From positions 402,493 to 466,492 of the forward strand of contig NZ_JACHFC010000001.1 of the NCBI RefSeq assembly GCF_014205895.1: DNA of 64,000 bases, written 5' to 3'. The DNA comes from Borreliella lanei (lineage in GTDB: Bacteria > Spirochaetota > Spirochaetia > Borreliales > Borreliaceae). Of the stretch, positions 47,343 to 58,438 are shown piece after piece (the first letter of the stretch is position 1; every line of letters begins with the position of its first letter). The notes beneath the pieces were generated by a model, which worked only from the letters and a program-made list of their open reading frames with translations, made no database searches and had not been told where the DNA came from. Both the position numbers and the translations under genes were made by a program.

Positions 47343-48800
47343 TTAGTTTTTTTTTATTTTGTTCATAAGTTCTGTGATTAGATTGTTAATTTCTTTGTCA
47401 TTATTTCTGTCTCTATCTATTTTATTTATCGAATAAAGCACTGTTGAATGGGTTTTGCCTCCAATAATTTTTCCAATTTCAACTGTTGATAGCTCTGTAA
47501 AATTCCTCAAAAGGTATGCATAAATATGTCTGGCTTTTGTTATCTCTGGTTTTTTACTCTGCCCTTCAATATCCTTGTGTGTGATTTTTAGCTCTCTTAA
47601 GAGTATTTTTTTTATATTTTCGATATTAATTTTATTATTTGGTTCATTGGTTGTTTCTTTTTCGTAAATTATTATTTCTTTGATTATTTTCTCAACAATA
47701 TCAATGTCAATTTCTATATTGTCTAAATCTATATATGCTTTTAGTTTTGTTACAGCAGCTTCAAGATCTCTTACATTGGTTGTAACTTTTTGAGCAACCA
47801 GATTTAGTATATTTTTAGGGACATTTATGCCATCTTCTTCTGCTTTTTTTTCGACAATAGCTGCTCTGAGTTCAAAATTGGGTTTTGATATATCAACATT
47901 TAGTCCCCTTGTGAATCTGCTTTTTAATCGATCTGTAAAATTTGTAAGCTCAGAAGGAGATCGGTCACATGTAAATACTAATTGTTTATTGTCTTCATAA
48001 AGGGCATTAAATGTGTGAAAAAGCTCTTCTTGTATTCCTTCTTTTTTTTGTAAGTCGTGGATATCATCTATAAGTAGCATGTCTAAGTATCTGTATTTTT
48101 TTTTAAATTTTTTTGTTTCGTGTGTCTTTATGCTTTCTACAAATTCATTTAAAAAATTTTCAGCAGTAACATATAATATTTTAAGGTTATGATGCAATTC
48201 TTCTGTTTTGTTTCCTATGCTTTGAAGCAAATGTGTTTTTCCAAGTCCAACCCCGCCATAAATTAAACATGGATTATATTTTTTTCCAGGATTTTTTGAG
48301 ATTGACAAGCTGGCATTGTATGCAAGTTTATTATTTGGTCCTATGATAAAATTTTCAAATGTATATCTTTTTTTAAGAAAAGGGTTTTTGAAATTTGTGG
48401 GCTCTTCTTCTTTTTTGATATACATTTTTATATGATCTTGAATACTTTGAGTTGGTTCTTTAGAGAGTGTTTTTTCTTTTAACTTGTCTAAATTTGGAAA
48501 AGTTTCGTTAAAAACTGTTTTTATGCTTTCTTGTTTGTTGGATTGGTTTTTAGGTGGTTGATTTGTAAAAACAATGACTACATTATTGTAGCCATTGTTT
48601 TTGAGGATTTCTTTAATTTTTTTTGTAAATCTTTTTTCTATTTGATTTTTGTGAAATAAATTTGGAGTAGATATTTTAATATTGTCACCTATTGATTCTA
48701 AAAAGTATAAATTTTCAAACCAAACATAAAATTCTTCTTCTGATAGTTCTTTTTTTATTTCTGTTAAAATCAAGCTCCATATATTTTTTGATTTTTCCAT
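47343..48800 (-). CDS. dnaA: Chromosomal replication initiator DnaA
   Basis: 485 residues. Domain I is at the N-terminus (IWSLILTEIKKELSEEEFYVWF), with a Lys/Asn-rich linker next. The AAA+ core has Walker A YGGVGLGKTHLLQSIGN and Walker B MLLIDDIHDLQKKEGIQEE. The DNA-binding signature in domain IV reads GGKTHSTV (residues 447-454), where most DnaA have GGRDHTTV. It is oriented toward the origin, hence head-on to the right-hand fork, and its coding strand is A-rich like other lagging-strand genes. ATG with AAGGAC upstream. Confidence 0.96.
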   Translation of the reverse strand: MEKSKNIWSLILTEIKKELSEEEFYVWFENLYFLESIGDNIKISTPNLFHKNQIEKRFTKKIKEILKNNGYNNVVIVFTNQPPKNQSNKQESIKTVFNETFPNLDKLKEKTLSKEPTQSIQDHIKMYIKKEEEPTNFKNPFLKKRYTFENFIIGPNNKLAYNASLSISKNPGKKYNPCLIYGGVGLGKTHLLQSIGNKTEELHHNLKILYVTAENFLNEFVESIKTHETKKFKKKYRYLDMLLIDDIHDLQKKEGIQEELFHTFNALYEDNKQLVFTCDRSPSELTNFTDRLKSRFTRGLNVDISKPNFELRAAIVEKKAEEDGINVPKNILNLVAQKVTTNVRDLEAAVTKLKAYIDLDNIEIDIDIVEKIIKEIIIYEKETTNEPNNKINIENIKKILLRELKITHKDIEGQSKKPEITKARHIYAYLLRNFTELSTVEIGKIIGGKTHSTVLYSINKIDRDRNNDKEINNLITELMNKIKKN

Positions 48801-48832
48801 TTTTTTGTCCTTGTTGGTTTTAGTACTATACT

Positions 48833-48859
48833 TTTAACATTATATAGTATAATGTTAAA
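48833..48859. promoter_or_regulatory. 12-bp inverted repeat between dnaA and gyrB
   Basis: TTTAACATTATA and its exact complement TATAATGTTAAA separated by TAG. Each arm contains a TATAAT on its own strand, which fits divergent -10 boxes or an operator shared by dnaA and gyrB. No good -35 is visible for either, so promoter use is uncertain. Confidence 0.5.
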
Positions 48860-48972
48860 TTAGGATTCTATCTAAATTGTTTGTGAATTTTTAAAAGTTT
48901 TTGGTACTTTCTATGTAATAGATATTATTGTTTTTTTAATGTAGAATTTATCTGTGTCTAGATTTTGATTAA

Positions 48973-50892
<1,920 letters not shown>

Positions 50893-50903
50893 TTGGAGCG
50901 TTA

Positions 50904-53336
50904 ATGGCAGTTGGAGAAAATAAAGAACAAATATTAAATGTTAAGATAGAAGATGAAATAAAAACTTCTTATTTAAATTATGCAATGTCAGTTATTGTTT
51001 CCAGAGCTCTTCCAGATGTAAGAGATGGTCTTAAGCCAGTTCACAGGAGAATACTTTATTCTATGTATGAAATGGGACTTCGCTCTGATAAAGCTTTTAA
51101 AAAAGTCGGTAGAATAGTGGGAGATGTTCTTGGAAAATATCATCCTCATGGAGATCAATCAATTTATGATGCTCTTGTAAGACTTGCTCAAGATTTTTCA
51201 CTTAGATATCCTGTAATACGGGGGCAGGGAAATTTTGGATCTATTGATGGAGATCCCCCTGCTGCTATGCGATATACTGAAGCTAAAATGGAAAAAATAA
51301 CTGAATATATTGTTAAGGATATAGATAAAGAGACTGTTAATTTTAAGTCTAATTATGACGATTCTTTAAGTGAGCCCGAGATTATGCCGTCATCATTTCC
51401 GTTTCTTTTGGTAAATGGCTCTAGTGGAATTGCTGTTGGAATGGCTACTAATATGGCACCTCATAACTTAAGGGAAATTTGTGATGCTATTGTTTATATG
51501 TTGGACAATGAGAATGCTTCCATGTTTGATTTGCTTAAGATAGTTAAAGGTCCTGATTTTCCAACTTTTGGAGAGATTGTTTATAATGATAATTTAATTA
51601 AAGCATACAAAACTGGCAAGGGAAGTGTTGTTATTAGAGCAAGATATCATATTGAAGAAAGAACAGAAGATAGAAATGCTATAATTGTTACAGAAATACC
51701 TTATACAGTAAATAAATCTACACTTCTTATGAAAGTTGCGCTTTTGGCAAAAGAAGAAAAGTTGGAAGGACTTTTAGACATAAGAGATGAATCTGATAGA
51801 GAAGGCATTAGAATAGTTCTTGAAGTTAAAAGAGGATTTGATCCTCATGTTATTATGAACTTGCTTTATGAATATACTGAATTTAAAAAGCATTTTAGTA
51901 TAAATAATTTAGCTCTTGTTAATGGTATTCCCAAACAGTTGAATTTAGAAGAATTATTATTTGAATTTATTGAGCATAGAAAAAATATTATCGAAAGACG
52001 TATTGAATTTGACTTGAGAAAGGCAAAAGAGAAAGCACATGTTCTTGAGGGATTAAATATTGCTTTAAATAATATAGATGAGGTTATTAAGATTATTAAA
52101 TCATCTAAATTAGCAAAAGATGCAAAGGAGAGGCTTGTTTCAAATTTTGGTCTTTCAGATATTCAGGCCAATTCAGTTCTTGATATGAAGTTACAAAAAC
52201 TTACAGCCCTTGAAATTTTTAAGCTTGAAGAGGAGCTTAATGTACTGTTAAGCTTAATAAAAGATTATGAAGATATTCTCTTGAATCCAGTAAGGATTAT
52301 TAATATTATAAGAGAAGAAACTATTAATTTAGGTTTGAAATTTGGCGATGAACGTCGAACTAAAATAATTTATGATGAGGAGGTTTTAAAAACTAGTATG
52401 TCGGATTTAATGCAAAAAGAAAATATTGTTGTTATGCTTACAAAGAAAGGTTTCCTTAAAAGACTTTCACAAAATGAGTATAAATTGCAAGGTACTGGAG
52501 GAAAAGGTCTCAGTTCGTTTGATTTAAATGATGGAGATGAGATTGTTATTGCTTTGTGTGTCAATACTCATGATTCTTTATTTATGATTTCAAATGAAGG
52601 AAAGCTTTATTTAATCAATGCTTATGAAATAAAAGATTCTTCAAGAGCTTCAAAAGGTCAAAATATTAGTGAGCTTATTAATTTGGGAGATCAAGAAGAA
52701 ATATTAACTATTAAGAACAGTAAGGATTTTACTGATGATGCCTATTTATTGCTTACAACTGCAAGTGGAAAGATAGCTAGATTCGAATCTACAGATTTTA
52801 AAGCAGTAAAATCACGAGGTGTTATTGTTATTAAACTTAATGATAAAGATTTTGTTACAAGTGCAGAGATTGTTTTTAAGGATGAAAAAGTAATTTGTCT
52901 TTCCAAAAAGGGTAGTGCATTTATATTTAATTCAAGGGATGTTAGGCTTACTAATAGAGGTACCCAAGGTGTTTGTGGAATGAAATTAAAAGAAGGTGAT
53001 TTGTTTGTTAAAGCTTTGGCGGTTAGAGAAAATCCTTATCTTTTGATTGTTTCTGAGAATGGGTATGGAAAAAGGTTAAGCATGTCTAAAATATCTGAGC
53101 TTAAGAGAGGAGCCACTGGTTATACTAGTTATAAAAAATCTGATAAAAAAGCGGGTAGTGTTGTTGATGCTATAGCAGTTTCAGAGGATGATGAAATCTT
53201 GCTTGTAAGTAAACGTTCAAAAGCTTTAAGAACAGTAGCTGGAAAAGTATCCGAACAAGGTAAAGATGCTAGAGGAATTCAAGTATTATTTCTTGATAAT
53301 GATAGCTTGATTTCTGTTTCAAAATTTATTAAATAA
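50904..53336 (+). CDS. gyrA: DNA gyrase subunit A
   Basis: 810 residues. The catalytic Tyr is in MRYTEAKM (about residue 124) and the quinolone region reads [19 protein letters not shown], with Gln85 where E. coli has Ser83. The C-terminal six-bladed domain has a GyrA-box-like QGTGGKG. GGAG lies before the ATG. The gene ends 20 bases before the parS palindrome, which may also terminate transcription. Confidence 0.97.
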   Translation: MAVGENKEQILNVKIEDEIKTSYLNYAMSVIVSRALPDVRDGLKPVHRRILYSMYEMGLRSDKAFKKVGRIVGDVLGKYHPHGDQSIYDALVRLAQDFSLRYPVIRGQGNFGSIDGDPPAAMRYTEAKMEKITEYIVKDIDKETVNFKSNYDDSLSEPEIMPSSFPFLLVNGSSGIAVGMATNMAPHNLREICDAIVYMLDNENASMFDLLKIVKGPDFPTFGEIVYNDNLIKAYKTGKGSVVIRARYHIEERTEDRNAIIVTEIPYTVNKSTLLMKVALLAKEEKLEGLLDIRDESDREGIRIVLEVKRGFDPHVIMNLLYEYTEFKKHFSINNLALVNGIPKQLNLEELLFEFIEHRKNIIERRIEFDLRKAKEKAHVLEGLNIALNNIDEVIKIIKSSKLAKDAKERLVSNFGLSDIQANSVLDMKLQKLTALEIFKLEEELNVLLSLIKDYEDILLNPVRIINIIREETINLGLKFGDERRTKIIYDEEVLKTSMSDLMQKENIVVMLTKKGFLKRLSQNEYKLQGTGGKGLSSFDLNDGDEIVIALCVNTHDSLFMISNEGKLYLINAYEIKDSSRASKGQNISELINLGDQEEILTIKNSKDFTDDAYLLLTTASGKIARFESTDFKAVKSRGVIVIKLNDKDFVTSAEIVFKDEKVICLSKKGSAFIFNSRDVRLTNRGTQGVCGMKLKEGDLFVKALAVRENPYLLIVSENGYGKRLSMSKISELKRGATGYTSYKKSDKKAGSVVDAIAVSEDDEILLVSKRSKALRTVAGKVSEQGKDARGIQVLFLDNDSLISVSKFIK

Positions 53337-53356
53337 AGAATTGGTTTTTCTTATTT

Positions 53357-53390
53357 AAGAATGTTCCACGTGGAACATTCTTTTTTTTTA
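53357..53390 (+). promoter_or_regulatory. parS: parS centromere site, also terminator-like
   Basis: The 16-mer TGTTCCACGTGGAACA at 53362-53377 matches the bacterial parS consensus closely. It is the centre of a perfect 26-bp palindrome (53357-53382) followed by a T-run, which has the shape of an intrinsic terminator behind gyrA. ParB (next gene) is expected to bind it. No other copy was found in the window by eye. Confidence 0.92.
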
Positions 53391-53454
53391 TTCTTAAATT
53401 GTAATTCAATATTATAACCTGGTAAAATTTTTTGTTGTAGGAGGTTCTGATAAT

Positions 53455-54237
53455 ATGGGTGGAGTTTTTAAAATGATAGATATTCATCTTTTAGATATTG
53501 ATAATGATCAGCCAAGGAAGTCTGTTAATCTTGTTGAATTAGAAGAGTTAAGCATTTCCATAAAAGAAAATGGAATTTTGCAACCTTTAATTGTTTGTAA
53601 AGCAAATGATAGGTATAAAATAATAGTAGGAGAAAGAAGGTTTAGGGCTGCTAAACTTATTCAGATGACAAATATTCCTGTTATTGAGGTTAACATAAAA
53701 GAATCTTGTAGAGATTTTATGCCTTTGGTTGAAAATATTCAAAGAGAAAATTTTACTCCTGTTGAGGAGGCTTATGCCTATAAAAATGTAATGAATAAAT
53801 ATTCTTTAACCCAAAAGGATTTATCTGAAAAAATTGGCAAAAGTAGGACCTATATTTCAAATTTAGTTAGGATTTTGGATCTTGAGCAAGAAATATTAAA
53901 TGCAGTACATAGAAAAGAAATTTCTTTTGGTCATGCTAAAGTTATTTTGTCTTTAAAAGACAGGCAAGACAGGTATAATCTTTATTTAATAATATTGAAA
54001 AAAAAATTTTCTGTAAGAGATGCAGAAAAATATGTTAAAAATTTTTCCAAATCCATAGTAAAAAAAAGGGAACCAGAACAAGATCCTTTTTTAAGCAATA
54101 TAAAAGAATTTTTATTTGATAAAATCCAAACAAAAATAGATATTAAAGGGAATCAAAATAAGGGCAAAATAGAGATAGAGTATTTTACTGCGGGGGATTT
54201 AAAAAGGATTGTTTCCTTTTTTGGGCATAGTAGCTAA
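53455..54237 (+). CDS. parB: Chromosome partitioning protein ParB
   Basis: 260 residues. The N-terminal ParB/Spo0J CTPase domain contains LEELSISIKENGILQPLIV, then IIVGERRFRAAKL and the arginine-rich box VENIQRENFTPVEEA. The central helix-turn-helix is YSLTQKDLSEKIGKSRTYISNLVRIL. ParB loads at parS and spreads to organise the origin region. AGGAGG is 10 bases before this ATG; a second ATG six codons later with GGTGGAG is also possible. Confidence 0.95.
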   Translation: MGGVFKMIDIHLLDIDNDQPRKSVNLVELEELSISIKENGILQPLIVCKANDRYKIIVGERRFRAAKLIQMTNIPVIEVNIKESCRDFMPLVENIQRENFTPVEEAYAYKNVMNKYSLTQKDLSEKIGKSRTYISNLVRILDLEQEILNAVHRKEISFGHAKVILSLKDRQDRYNLYLIILKKKFSVRDAEKYVKNFSKSIVKKREPEQDPFLSNIKEFLFDKIQTKIDIKGNQNKGKIEIEYFTAGDLKRIVSFFGHSS

Positions 54238-54417
54238 ATTATTTTTATAATTTAATGATTGTAAAATATCTTTTCTTAATTTTATAAGAGTTTTTATTTC
54301 TAGGTATTTATCACAATACATGAATTTTTTAAACTTGTTTTAAAATTGTTTAATTTCTAAAAAATATTGAGCTTTAAATGAAAGGCAAAGTTTATATTTT
54401 ATTATTTTTAGTTAAAT

Positions 54418-55131
54418 TTAAATAGAATTATTTTTAATATATTTTATTTTTTTCTTTATTTCTAAAATAGAATGAAACAATAATTTTAAGTTTTCTTGCC
54501 TTAATTTGTTAAATTCGATATTTTTAAATTCTTTTATATTTTTTAATATAAAATCCAGCGCTTCTTTTATGTCGTTTTCATATTTTTCGTTTTTCTTAAG
54601 TAATGATTTGTGTGTATTCTTTAAATCAAAGCTTTTTTTATAAACAATTTTAAATTCTTTTAAAGAATTTATTTTACCATTTAGAACTTCAGTTTTTAAA
54701 ATAGAGGGACAAGATTTTTTAGATATTTCATATGATAATGATAAGGGTAATTTTTCTATAGTTAGTTGCTTGTCGGAATTTTCGACAAGCAGATTATATC
54801 TTGATATTAAAGCGTAAACCTTATCTTTTTTAAATCCCATACTTTTAAACCACTGATAAAAAAGCCCGTTATATTGATTATTTCCTTTTAATTTGTCTTG
54901 AGCATCTTTAAGTATCTTTCCAATTTTTGTATAAGTGTTGTTGAAAATATTGAAAATTTCATATTGCTTTTTTTTTAAAAAATCAGAAATATCTTTATCT
55001 AGCTTATTGTAGTCAAAGTCTTTTTTTTCGATCGAAATAATTTCTTTTTTTTCAATATTTTCTGAATTGTTTGAAGATGTTTCTAATTTTTTACCCATTA
55101 GAAACATTAAAGTTTCTAAATTGTCAGACAT
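54418..55131 (-). CDS. parZ: ParZ-type partition protein (BB0432-like)
   Basis: 237 residues, Lys-rich, no membrane segment. A region around residues 85-135 (FYQWFKSMGFKKDKVYALISRYNLL) resembles the helix-turn-helix of Borrelia plasmid partition families that accompany plasmid ParA genes. The C-terminus is coiled-coil-like (FIL-KNIKEFKNIEFNKLRQEN). It starts 2 bases after parA, forming parA-parZ. In B. burgdorferi this gene has been described as ParZ, a DNA-binding factor in origin segregation; I assign it from context and memory. Confidence 0.8.
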   Translation of the reverse strand: MSDNLETLMFLMGKKLETSSNNSENIEKKEIISIEKKDFDYNKLDKDISDFLKKKQYEIFNIFNNTYTKIGKILKDAQDKLKGNNQYNGLFYQWFKSMGFKKDKVYALISRYNLLVENSDKQLTIEKLPLSLSYEISKKSCPSILKTEVLNGKINSLKEFKIVYKKSFDLKNTHKSLLKKNEKYENDIKEALDFILKNIKEFKNIEFNKLRQENLKLLFHSILEIKKKIKYIKNNSI

Positions 55132-55133
55132 AG

Positions 55134-55886
55134 TTATTCCTTAATTTTGTTTATTATCTCTTTTGAGAGTTCTAAGAAATCTTTTGCAGCATTGCTTTCT
55201 TTATCATATTCATATACAGGCATTTTTGCTTCTTGAGATTTTGAAATAGTTATATTTTTCCTTATTTTTGTATTTAAAAGTTTTTCTTTAAAAACTTTTT
55301 TTAACGAGCTTACATATTTTTCTTTACTTTTATTCCTTATATCGTATTTATTTATAAAAACACCCGCAATCTCTAAATTTTTATTTATTTGCTTTACAGT
55401 ATTTATTGTATCTATTAGTTGATTTATGCCCTCAAATGCAAAAAATTCCGTTTCAATTGGTATTAACAAGTAATTACTTGCAATAAGGGCATTTATAGTT
55501 AATATTGAAAGCGTAGGAGGGCAGTCGATAATGATAAAATCATATTTATCTTTTTCATACAGTGTTAATGCATTTTTTAAAAAATTTTCTCTTGAAAGTT
55601 CATTTATCAATTCTTTTTCGAGTAAAGCTAATTTAATACTAGAAGGAATTATGTCTAATTTAAAATGATTTAAAGGCTTGACCTTTATTTTTTTATTAAT
55701 AAGTTCATAACTTGAGTTTTCGGCTATATACTCTGAGGTGTTTGTACCGCTAGTAGAATTTCCTTGTGAATCAATATCTATTAGAAGAATTTTTTTATCA
55801 AGCAGGGTCATTGAATAAGAAATATTAATGGCGCTTGTGGTTTTTCCTACTCCCCCTTTTTGATTGATTACAGATATTATTTTCAT
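55134..55886 (-). CDS. parA: Chromosome partitioning ATPase ParA
   Basis: 250 residues. The deviant Walker A is INQKGGVGKTTSAINI at the very N-terminus, Walker A' LLIDIDSQGNST and Walker B DFIIIDCPPTLS. It belongs to the same type as the Borrelia plasmid PF32 ParA proteins, small and without an N-terminal DNA-binding domain. It faces parB from the opposite strand, with parZ between. Confidence 0.94.
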   Translation of the reverse strand: MKIISVINQKGGVGKTTSAINISYSMTLLDKKILLIDIDSQGNSTSGTNTSEYIAENSSYELINKKIKVKPLNHFKLDIIPSSIKLALLEKELINELSRENFLKNALTLYEKDKYDFIIIDCPPTLSILTINALIASNYLLIPIETEFFAFEGINQLIDTINTVKQINKNLEIAGVFINKYDIRNKSKEKYVSSLKKVFKEKLLNTKIRKNITISKSQEAKMPVYEYDKESNAAKDFLELSKEIINKIKE

Positions 55887-55995
55887 ATAAATTTTCTCTT
55901 TTTATTTGGTTTTGTTTTTATATTTTAAAACATAAATGATAAAAATAATAATACTTTAAATTAGTTTTTTAATATTTGATTATTTGACATGCATA

Positions 55996-56601
55996 TTATT
56001 CTTTATGAAACTTTAAAATTTCTTGAATTAAGCCATTTTCTATAAAAAATTCCGATATTTTTTGTTTATTTTTTGCTTTGAATTTAATTGAAGTGTTTAT
56101 TTTGTTTGAAAAGTTTGAATCTATTATTTCTATTTCAAGTTTATTTTTCATTTTTAATAGTGAATTGTATTGGTTGTAAGTTAAATTTAAGCTTAAAGTT
56201 TCTAATTCCTCTTTTTCCATTATAGATGTATTTTTAATAACTTCTTTGGCAGACTTGTAATATGCCTTGATTAATCCCCCCCTTCCAAGCAAAGTGCCCC
56301 CAAAATATCGTAATGTGATTATTAAGGTATCAGTTAAATTATTATGTATTATGGCATCCAATGTAGGTTTTCCAGCTGTTAAGTTAGGCTCTCTGTCATC
56401 ACTCATTCCATTTAGGAATGAGTTCTTGTTTCCAATTCTAAATCCATAAACTACATGAGTGGCATTTTTAAATTTTATTTTATATTTTTTAATAGTTTTA
56501 TTTATATCATCTTTTTTTTCAATATTAAAAATATATGAAACAAAGATGGATTTCTTTATTTCAATTTTAGAATTACTACTGTTTTTTGGCACGAATATCA
56601 T
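55996..56601 (-). CDS. YigZ/IMPACT family protein
   Basis: 201 residues. The UPF0029 N-terminal domain is recognised by KKSIFVSYIFNIEKKDDINKTI, ATHVVYGFRIG, SDDREPNLTAGKPTLDAI and LRYFGGTLLGRGGLIKAYYKS. The C-terminal ferredoxin-like YigZ domain follows. Members may bind nucleic acid or ribosomes; the precise function is unknown. It lies upstream of parA on the same strand, about 110 bases away. Confidence 0.88.
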   Translation of the reverse strand: MIFVPKNSSNSKIEIKKSIFVSYIFNIEKKDDINKTIKKYKIKFKNATHVVYGFRIGNKNSFLNGMSDDREPNLTAGKPTLDAIIHNNLTDTLIITLRYFGGTLLGRGGLIKAYYKSAKEVIKNTSIMEKEELETLSLNLTYNQYNSLLKMKNKLEIEIIDSNFSNKINTSIKFKAKNKQKISEFFIENGLIQEILKFHKE

Positions 56602-56714
56602 ATAACGTAAGTATACTATCTTTTTAGATATTGCAGTATTTATTGTTTATGTATATCATTAATAGTGTTTGTTTTTATTATTGATTGTTATAAATATCCA
56701 GAAAAGAGGTAAAA

Positions 56715-57104
56715 ATGATATCAGGCTTGAATCCAACATTAAGGTTATTTAAAGATCATAAAATACTTTATTCTAACATGGAAAGAGGATTGAAACCTCT
56801 TTTAGAAGTAGATAATTTTATCAATAAGTATATCCAGAATAAAGAAGGGCTTGAAATTTATGATAAAGTTGTGGGCAAGGCAGCAGCCGTTATTATTTAT
56901 AATATAGGGCTTCAAAATGTTCAAGCTGGGGTTGTTTCTCAACCCGCAAAGGATTTTTTAGAAAGCAGAGGAATAAAAGTAGCTTATAAAAAATTGGTGG
57001 AAAAAATAAATGACAGAGCAGAAAGCTTGATTGAAAGCTTGGAAAACCCTGAAGAGGTTTATAAGTATATGATTAAAAGAGGTATTATAGTTAATAATTT
57101 ATAA
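56715..57104 (+). CDS. DUF1893-like protein
   Basis: 129 residues. The pattern LRLFKDHKILYSNMERGLKPLLE, then YDKVVGKAAAVIIYNIGLQNVQAGVVSQPAKDFLES and INDRAESLIE fits DUF1893, related to the cytidine deaminase fold. The usual CPxE-type active-site residues near the last block are not present, so it is unlikely to be a deaminase. Plus strand, with AGAGGT upstream of the ATG. Role unknown. Confidence 0.7.
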   Translation: MISGLNPTLRLFKDHKILYSNMERGLKPLLEVDNFINKYIQNKEGLEIYDKVVGKAAAVIIYNIGLQNVQAGVVSQPAKDFLESRGIKVAYKKLVEKINDRAESLIESLENPEEVYKYMIKRGIIVNNL

Positions 57105-57132
57105 AGTGTGAAAATAATTGAGCTATGTTTTG

Positions 57133-57450
57133 CTAACTACGTGACTTTGAGTATACAGTAATAATTAGGGCTATGTTGTATATTAATATTATTAAATTTC
57201 CCCAATTTAGGTAAAAATTGCTTTTATCATAGTTGAAGATCCAAATTCCAGCATAAACACCTAAAAATCCTCCTATAGAAGATGTAAACATGATTAAATT
57301 GGGTTCAATTGTATGTTGATTAATTTTGTTTTGATTTTCTTTGGCATCAGGCTGTTCGGTAAATTTGCTGTCAATAAAAATCATGGCAAAACCTGCAAGA
57401 GTAATGCATAGAAAATAGATCATAAATATTTTTCTAATCAATGCAAACAT
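57133..57450 (-). CDS. Small membrane protein, DUF1294-like
   Basis: 105 residues with three hydrophobic segments (about residues 5-25, 52-70, 84-98). The central TSSIGGFLGVYAGIWIFNYDKSNFYLNW resembles DUF1294 (GG-x-G, then F-x-H-K-x3-F). It converges with the DUF1893-like gene, their stops being about 30 bases apart. Function unknown. Confidence 0.65.
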   Translation of the reverse strand: MFALIRKIFMIYFLCITLAGFAMIFIDSKFTEQPDAKENQNKINQHTIEPNLIMFTSSIGGFLGVYAGIWIFNYDKSNFYLNWGNLIILIYNIALIITVYSKSRS

Positions 57451-57554
57451 AAATTTTCCCTTTCTTTTAACTTTTTAATTATTAATACTTAATGATATAA
57501 CTAAATGTAATACAAAAGCAAGTATTTTGATAGATATATAAAATATAGCTTATA

Positions 57555-57581
57555 CCTTATTCTTGTATTTTGCGAATAAGG
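57555..57581. promoter_or_regulatory. Hairpin upstream of rsmI
   Basis: An 8-bp perfect stem CCTTATTC/GAATAAGG with an 11-nt loop, followed on the plus strand by GGTTTTAGATTTTT. It lies in the divergent spacer before rsmI and the DUF1294-like gene, so it is not at a gene end; it may be a leader element or an operator. Confidence 0.35.
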
Positions 57582-57642
57582 GGTTTTAGATTTTTATCAT
57601 TAATAGAAATGCTTTTAATATATTTTATTACTTTATTTATTT

Positions 57643-58344
57643 TTGGTTTTGGAGGAATTAAAAGGAGCCGTGTTATATATTGTTGGTACGCCAATAGGCA
57701 ATTTAGAAGATATTACTTATAGAGCAATTGATATTTTAAAGTCGGTAAATGTTATCTTTGCAGAAGATACGAGAGTCACTAGTAAACTTTTGTTGCGATA
57801 TAAAATTAATAAAAAAATGATTTCTTGTAATGCCGTAACAGAAAATAAGAAGATAAGCTTACTATTGGATTATTTAGCAAAAGGAGATTCTGTTGCTTTT
57901 GTTAGTGATGCTGGTACTCCGGGGCTTAGTGATCCTGGTAGCTTATTAGTTGCTGCTGCTTTTAAAGAGGGATACAAAGTTTGTCCAATTCCTGGAGCAA
58001 GTTCTTTTAATGCAATTGTAAGTGTTAATCCTTTTAGAGATAAATCGGTGCTTTTTGAGGGATTTTTGCCTAACAAAGGCCTTAAAAGATTCAAAAGAAT
58101 TGCTGAGCTATATAAAAGAGGAGATGCTTTTGTTTTGCTTGAATCTGGTCATAGAATTTTGAAATTGCTTATTGAAATTTCTTCTGTTAGTTTAGATGCA
58201 AAGGTTCTTATTGGTCGCGAGATGACAAAAATTTATGAAGAATATCAAATTGGCAAACCTTTAGAATTAAAAAAATATTTTGAATCTAGCAAGGAGAAGG
58301 TTAAAGGAGAGTTTACTATTTTAGTCAGCAGAAGTCGTTCATAG
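57643..58344 (+). CDS. rsmI: 16S rRNA 2'-O-ribose C1402 methyltransferase
   Basis: 233 residues in the longest reading. The tetrapyrrole-methylase fold carries LYIVGTPIGNLEDITYRAI, IFAEDTRVTSKLL, FVSDAGTPGLSDPGSLLV and IPGASSFNAIVS, the RsmI signatures. It methylates the ribose of C1402 in the 16S decoding centre. The start is uncertain: TTG at 57643 or 57649, or GTG at 57670 with AAAGGAG very close before it. The C-terminal RsmI helical part ends at FTILVSRSRS. Confidence 0.9.
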   Translation: MVLEELKGAVLYIVGTPIGNLEDITYRAIDILKSVNVIFAEDTRVTSKLLLRYKINKKMISCNAVTENKKISLLLDYLAKGDSVAFVSDAGTPGLSDPGSLLVAAAFKEGYKVCPIPGASSFNAIVSVNPFRDKSVLFEGFLPNKGLKRFKRIAELYKRGDAFVLLESGHRILKLLIEISSVSLDAKVLIGREMTKIYEEYQIGKPLELKKYFESSKEKVKGEFTILVSRSRS

Positions 58345-58438
58345 TAAATATTTTCTACTTAGATTTCAAAAATTTATTTATTGTTGATTTTACCCGATTG
58401 ATTTATTGTGTTATACTTGAATTTTGATAGGGGTTTTT

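Noticed and set aside
54238..54417. Possible small gene between parB and parZ
   Set aside because: No frame with a ribosome-binding site and plausible composition was seen in the 180 bases.
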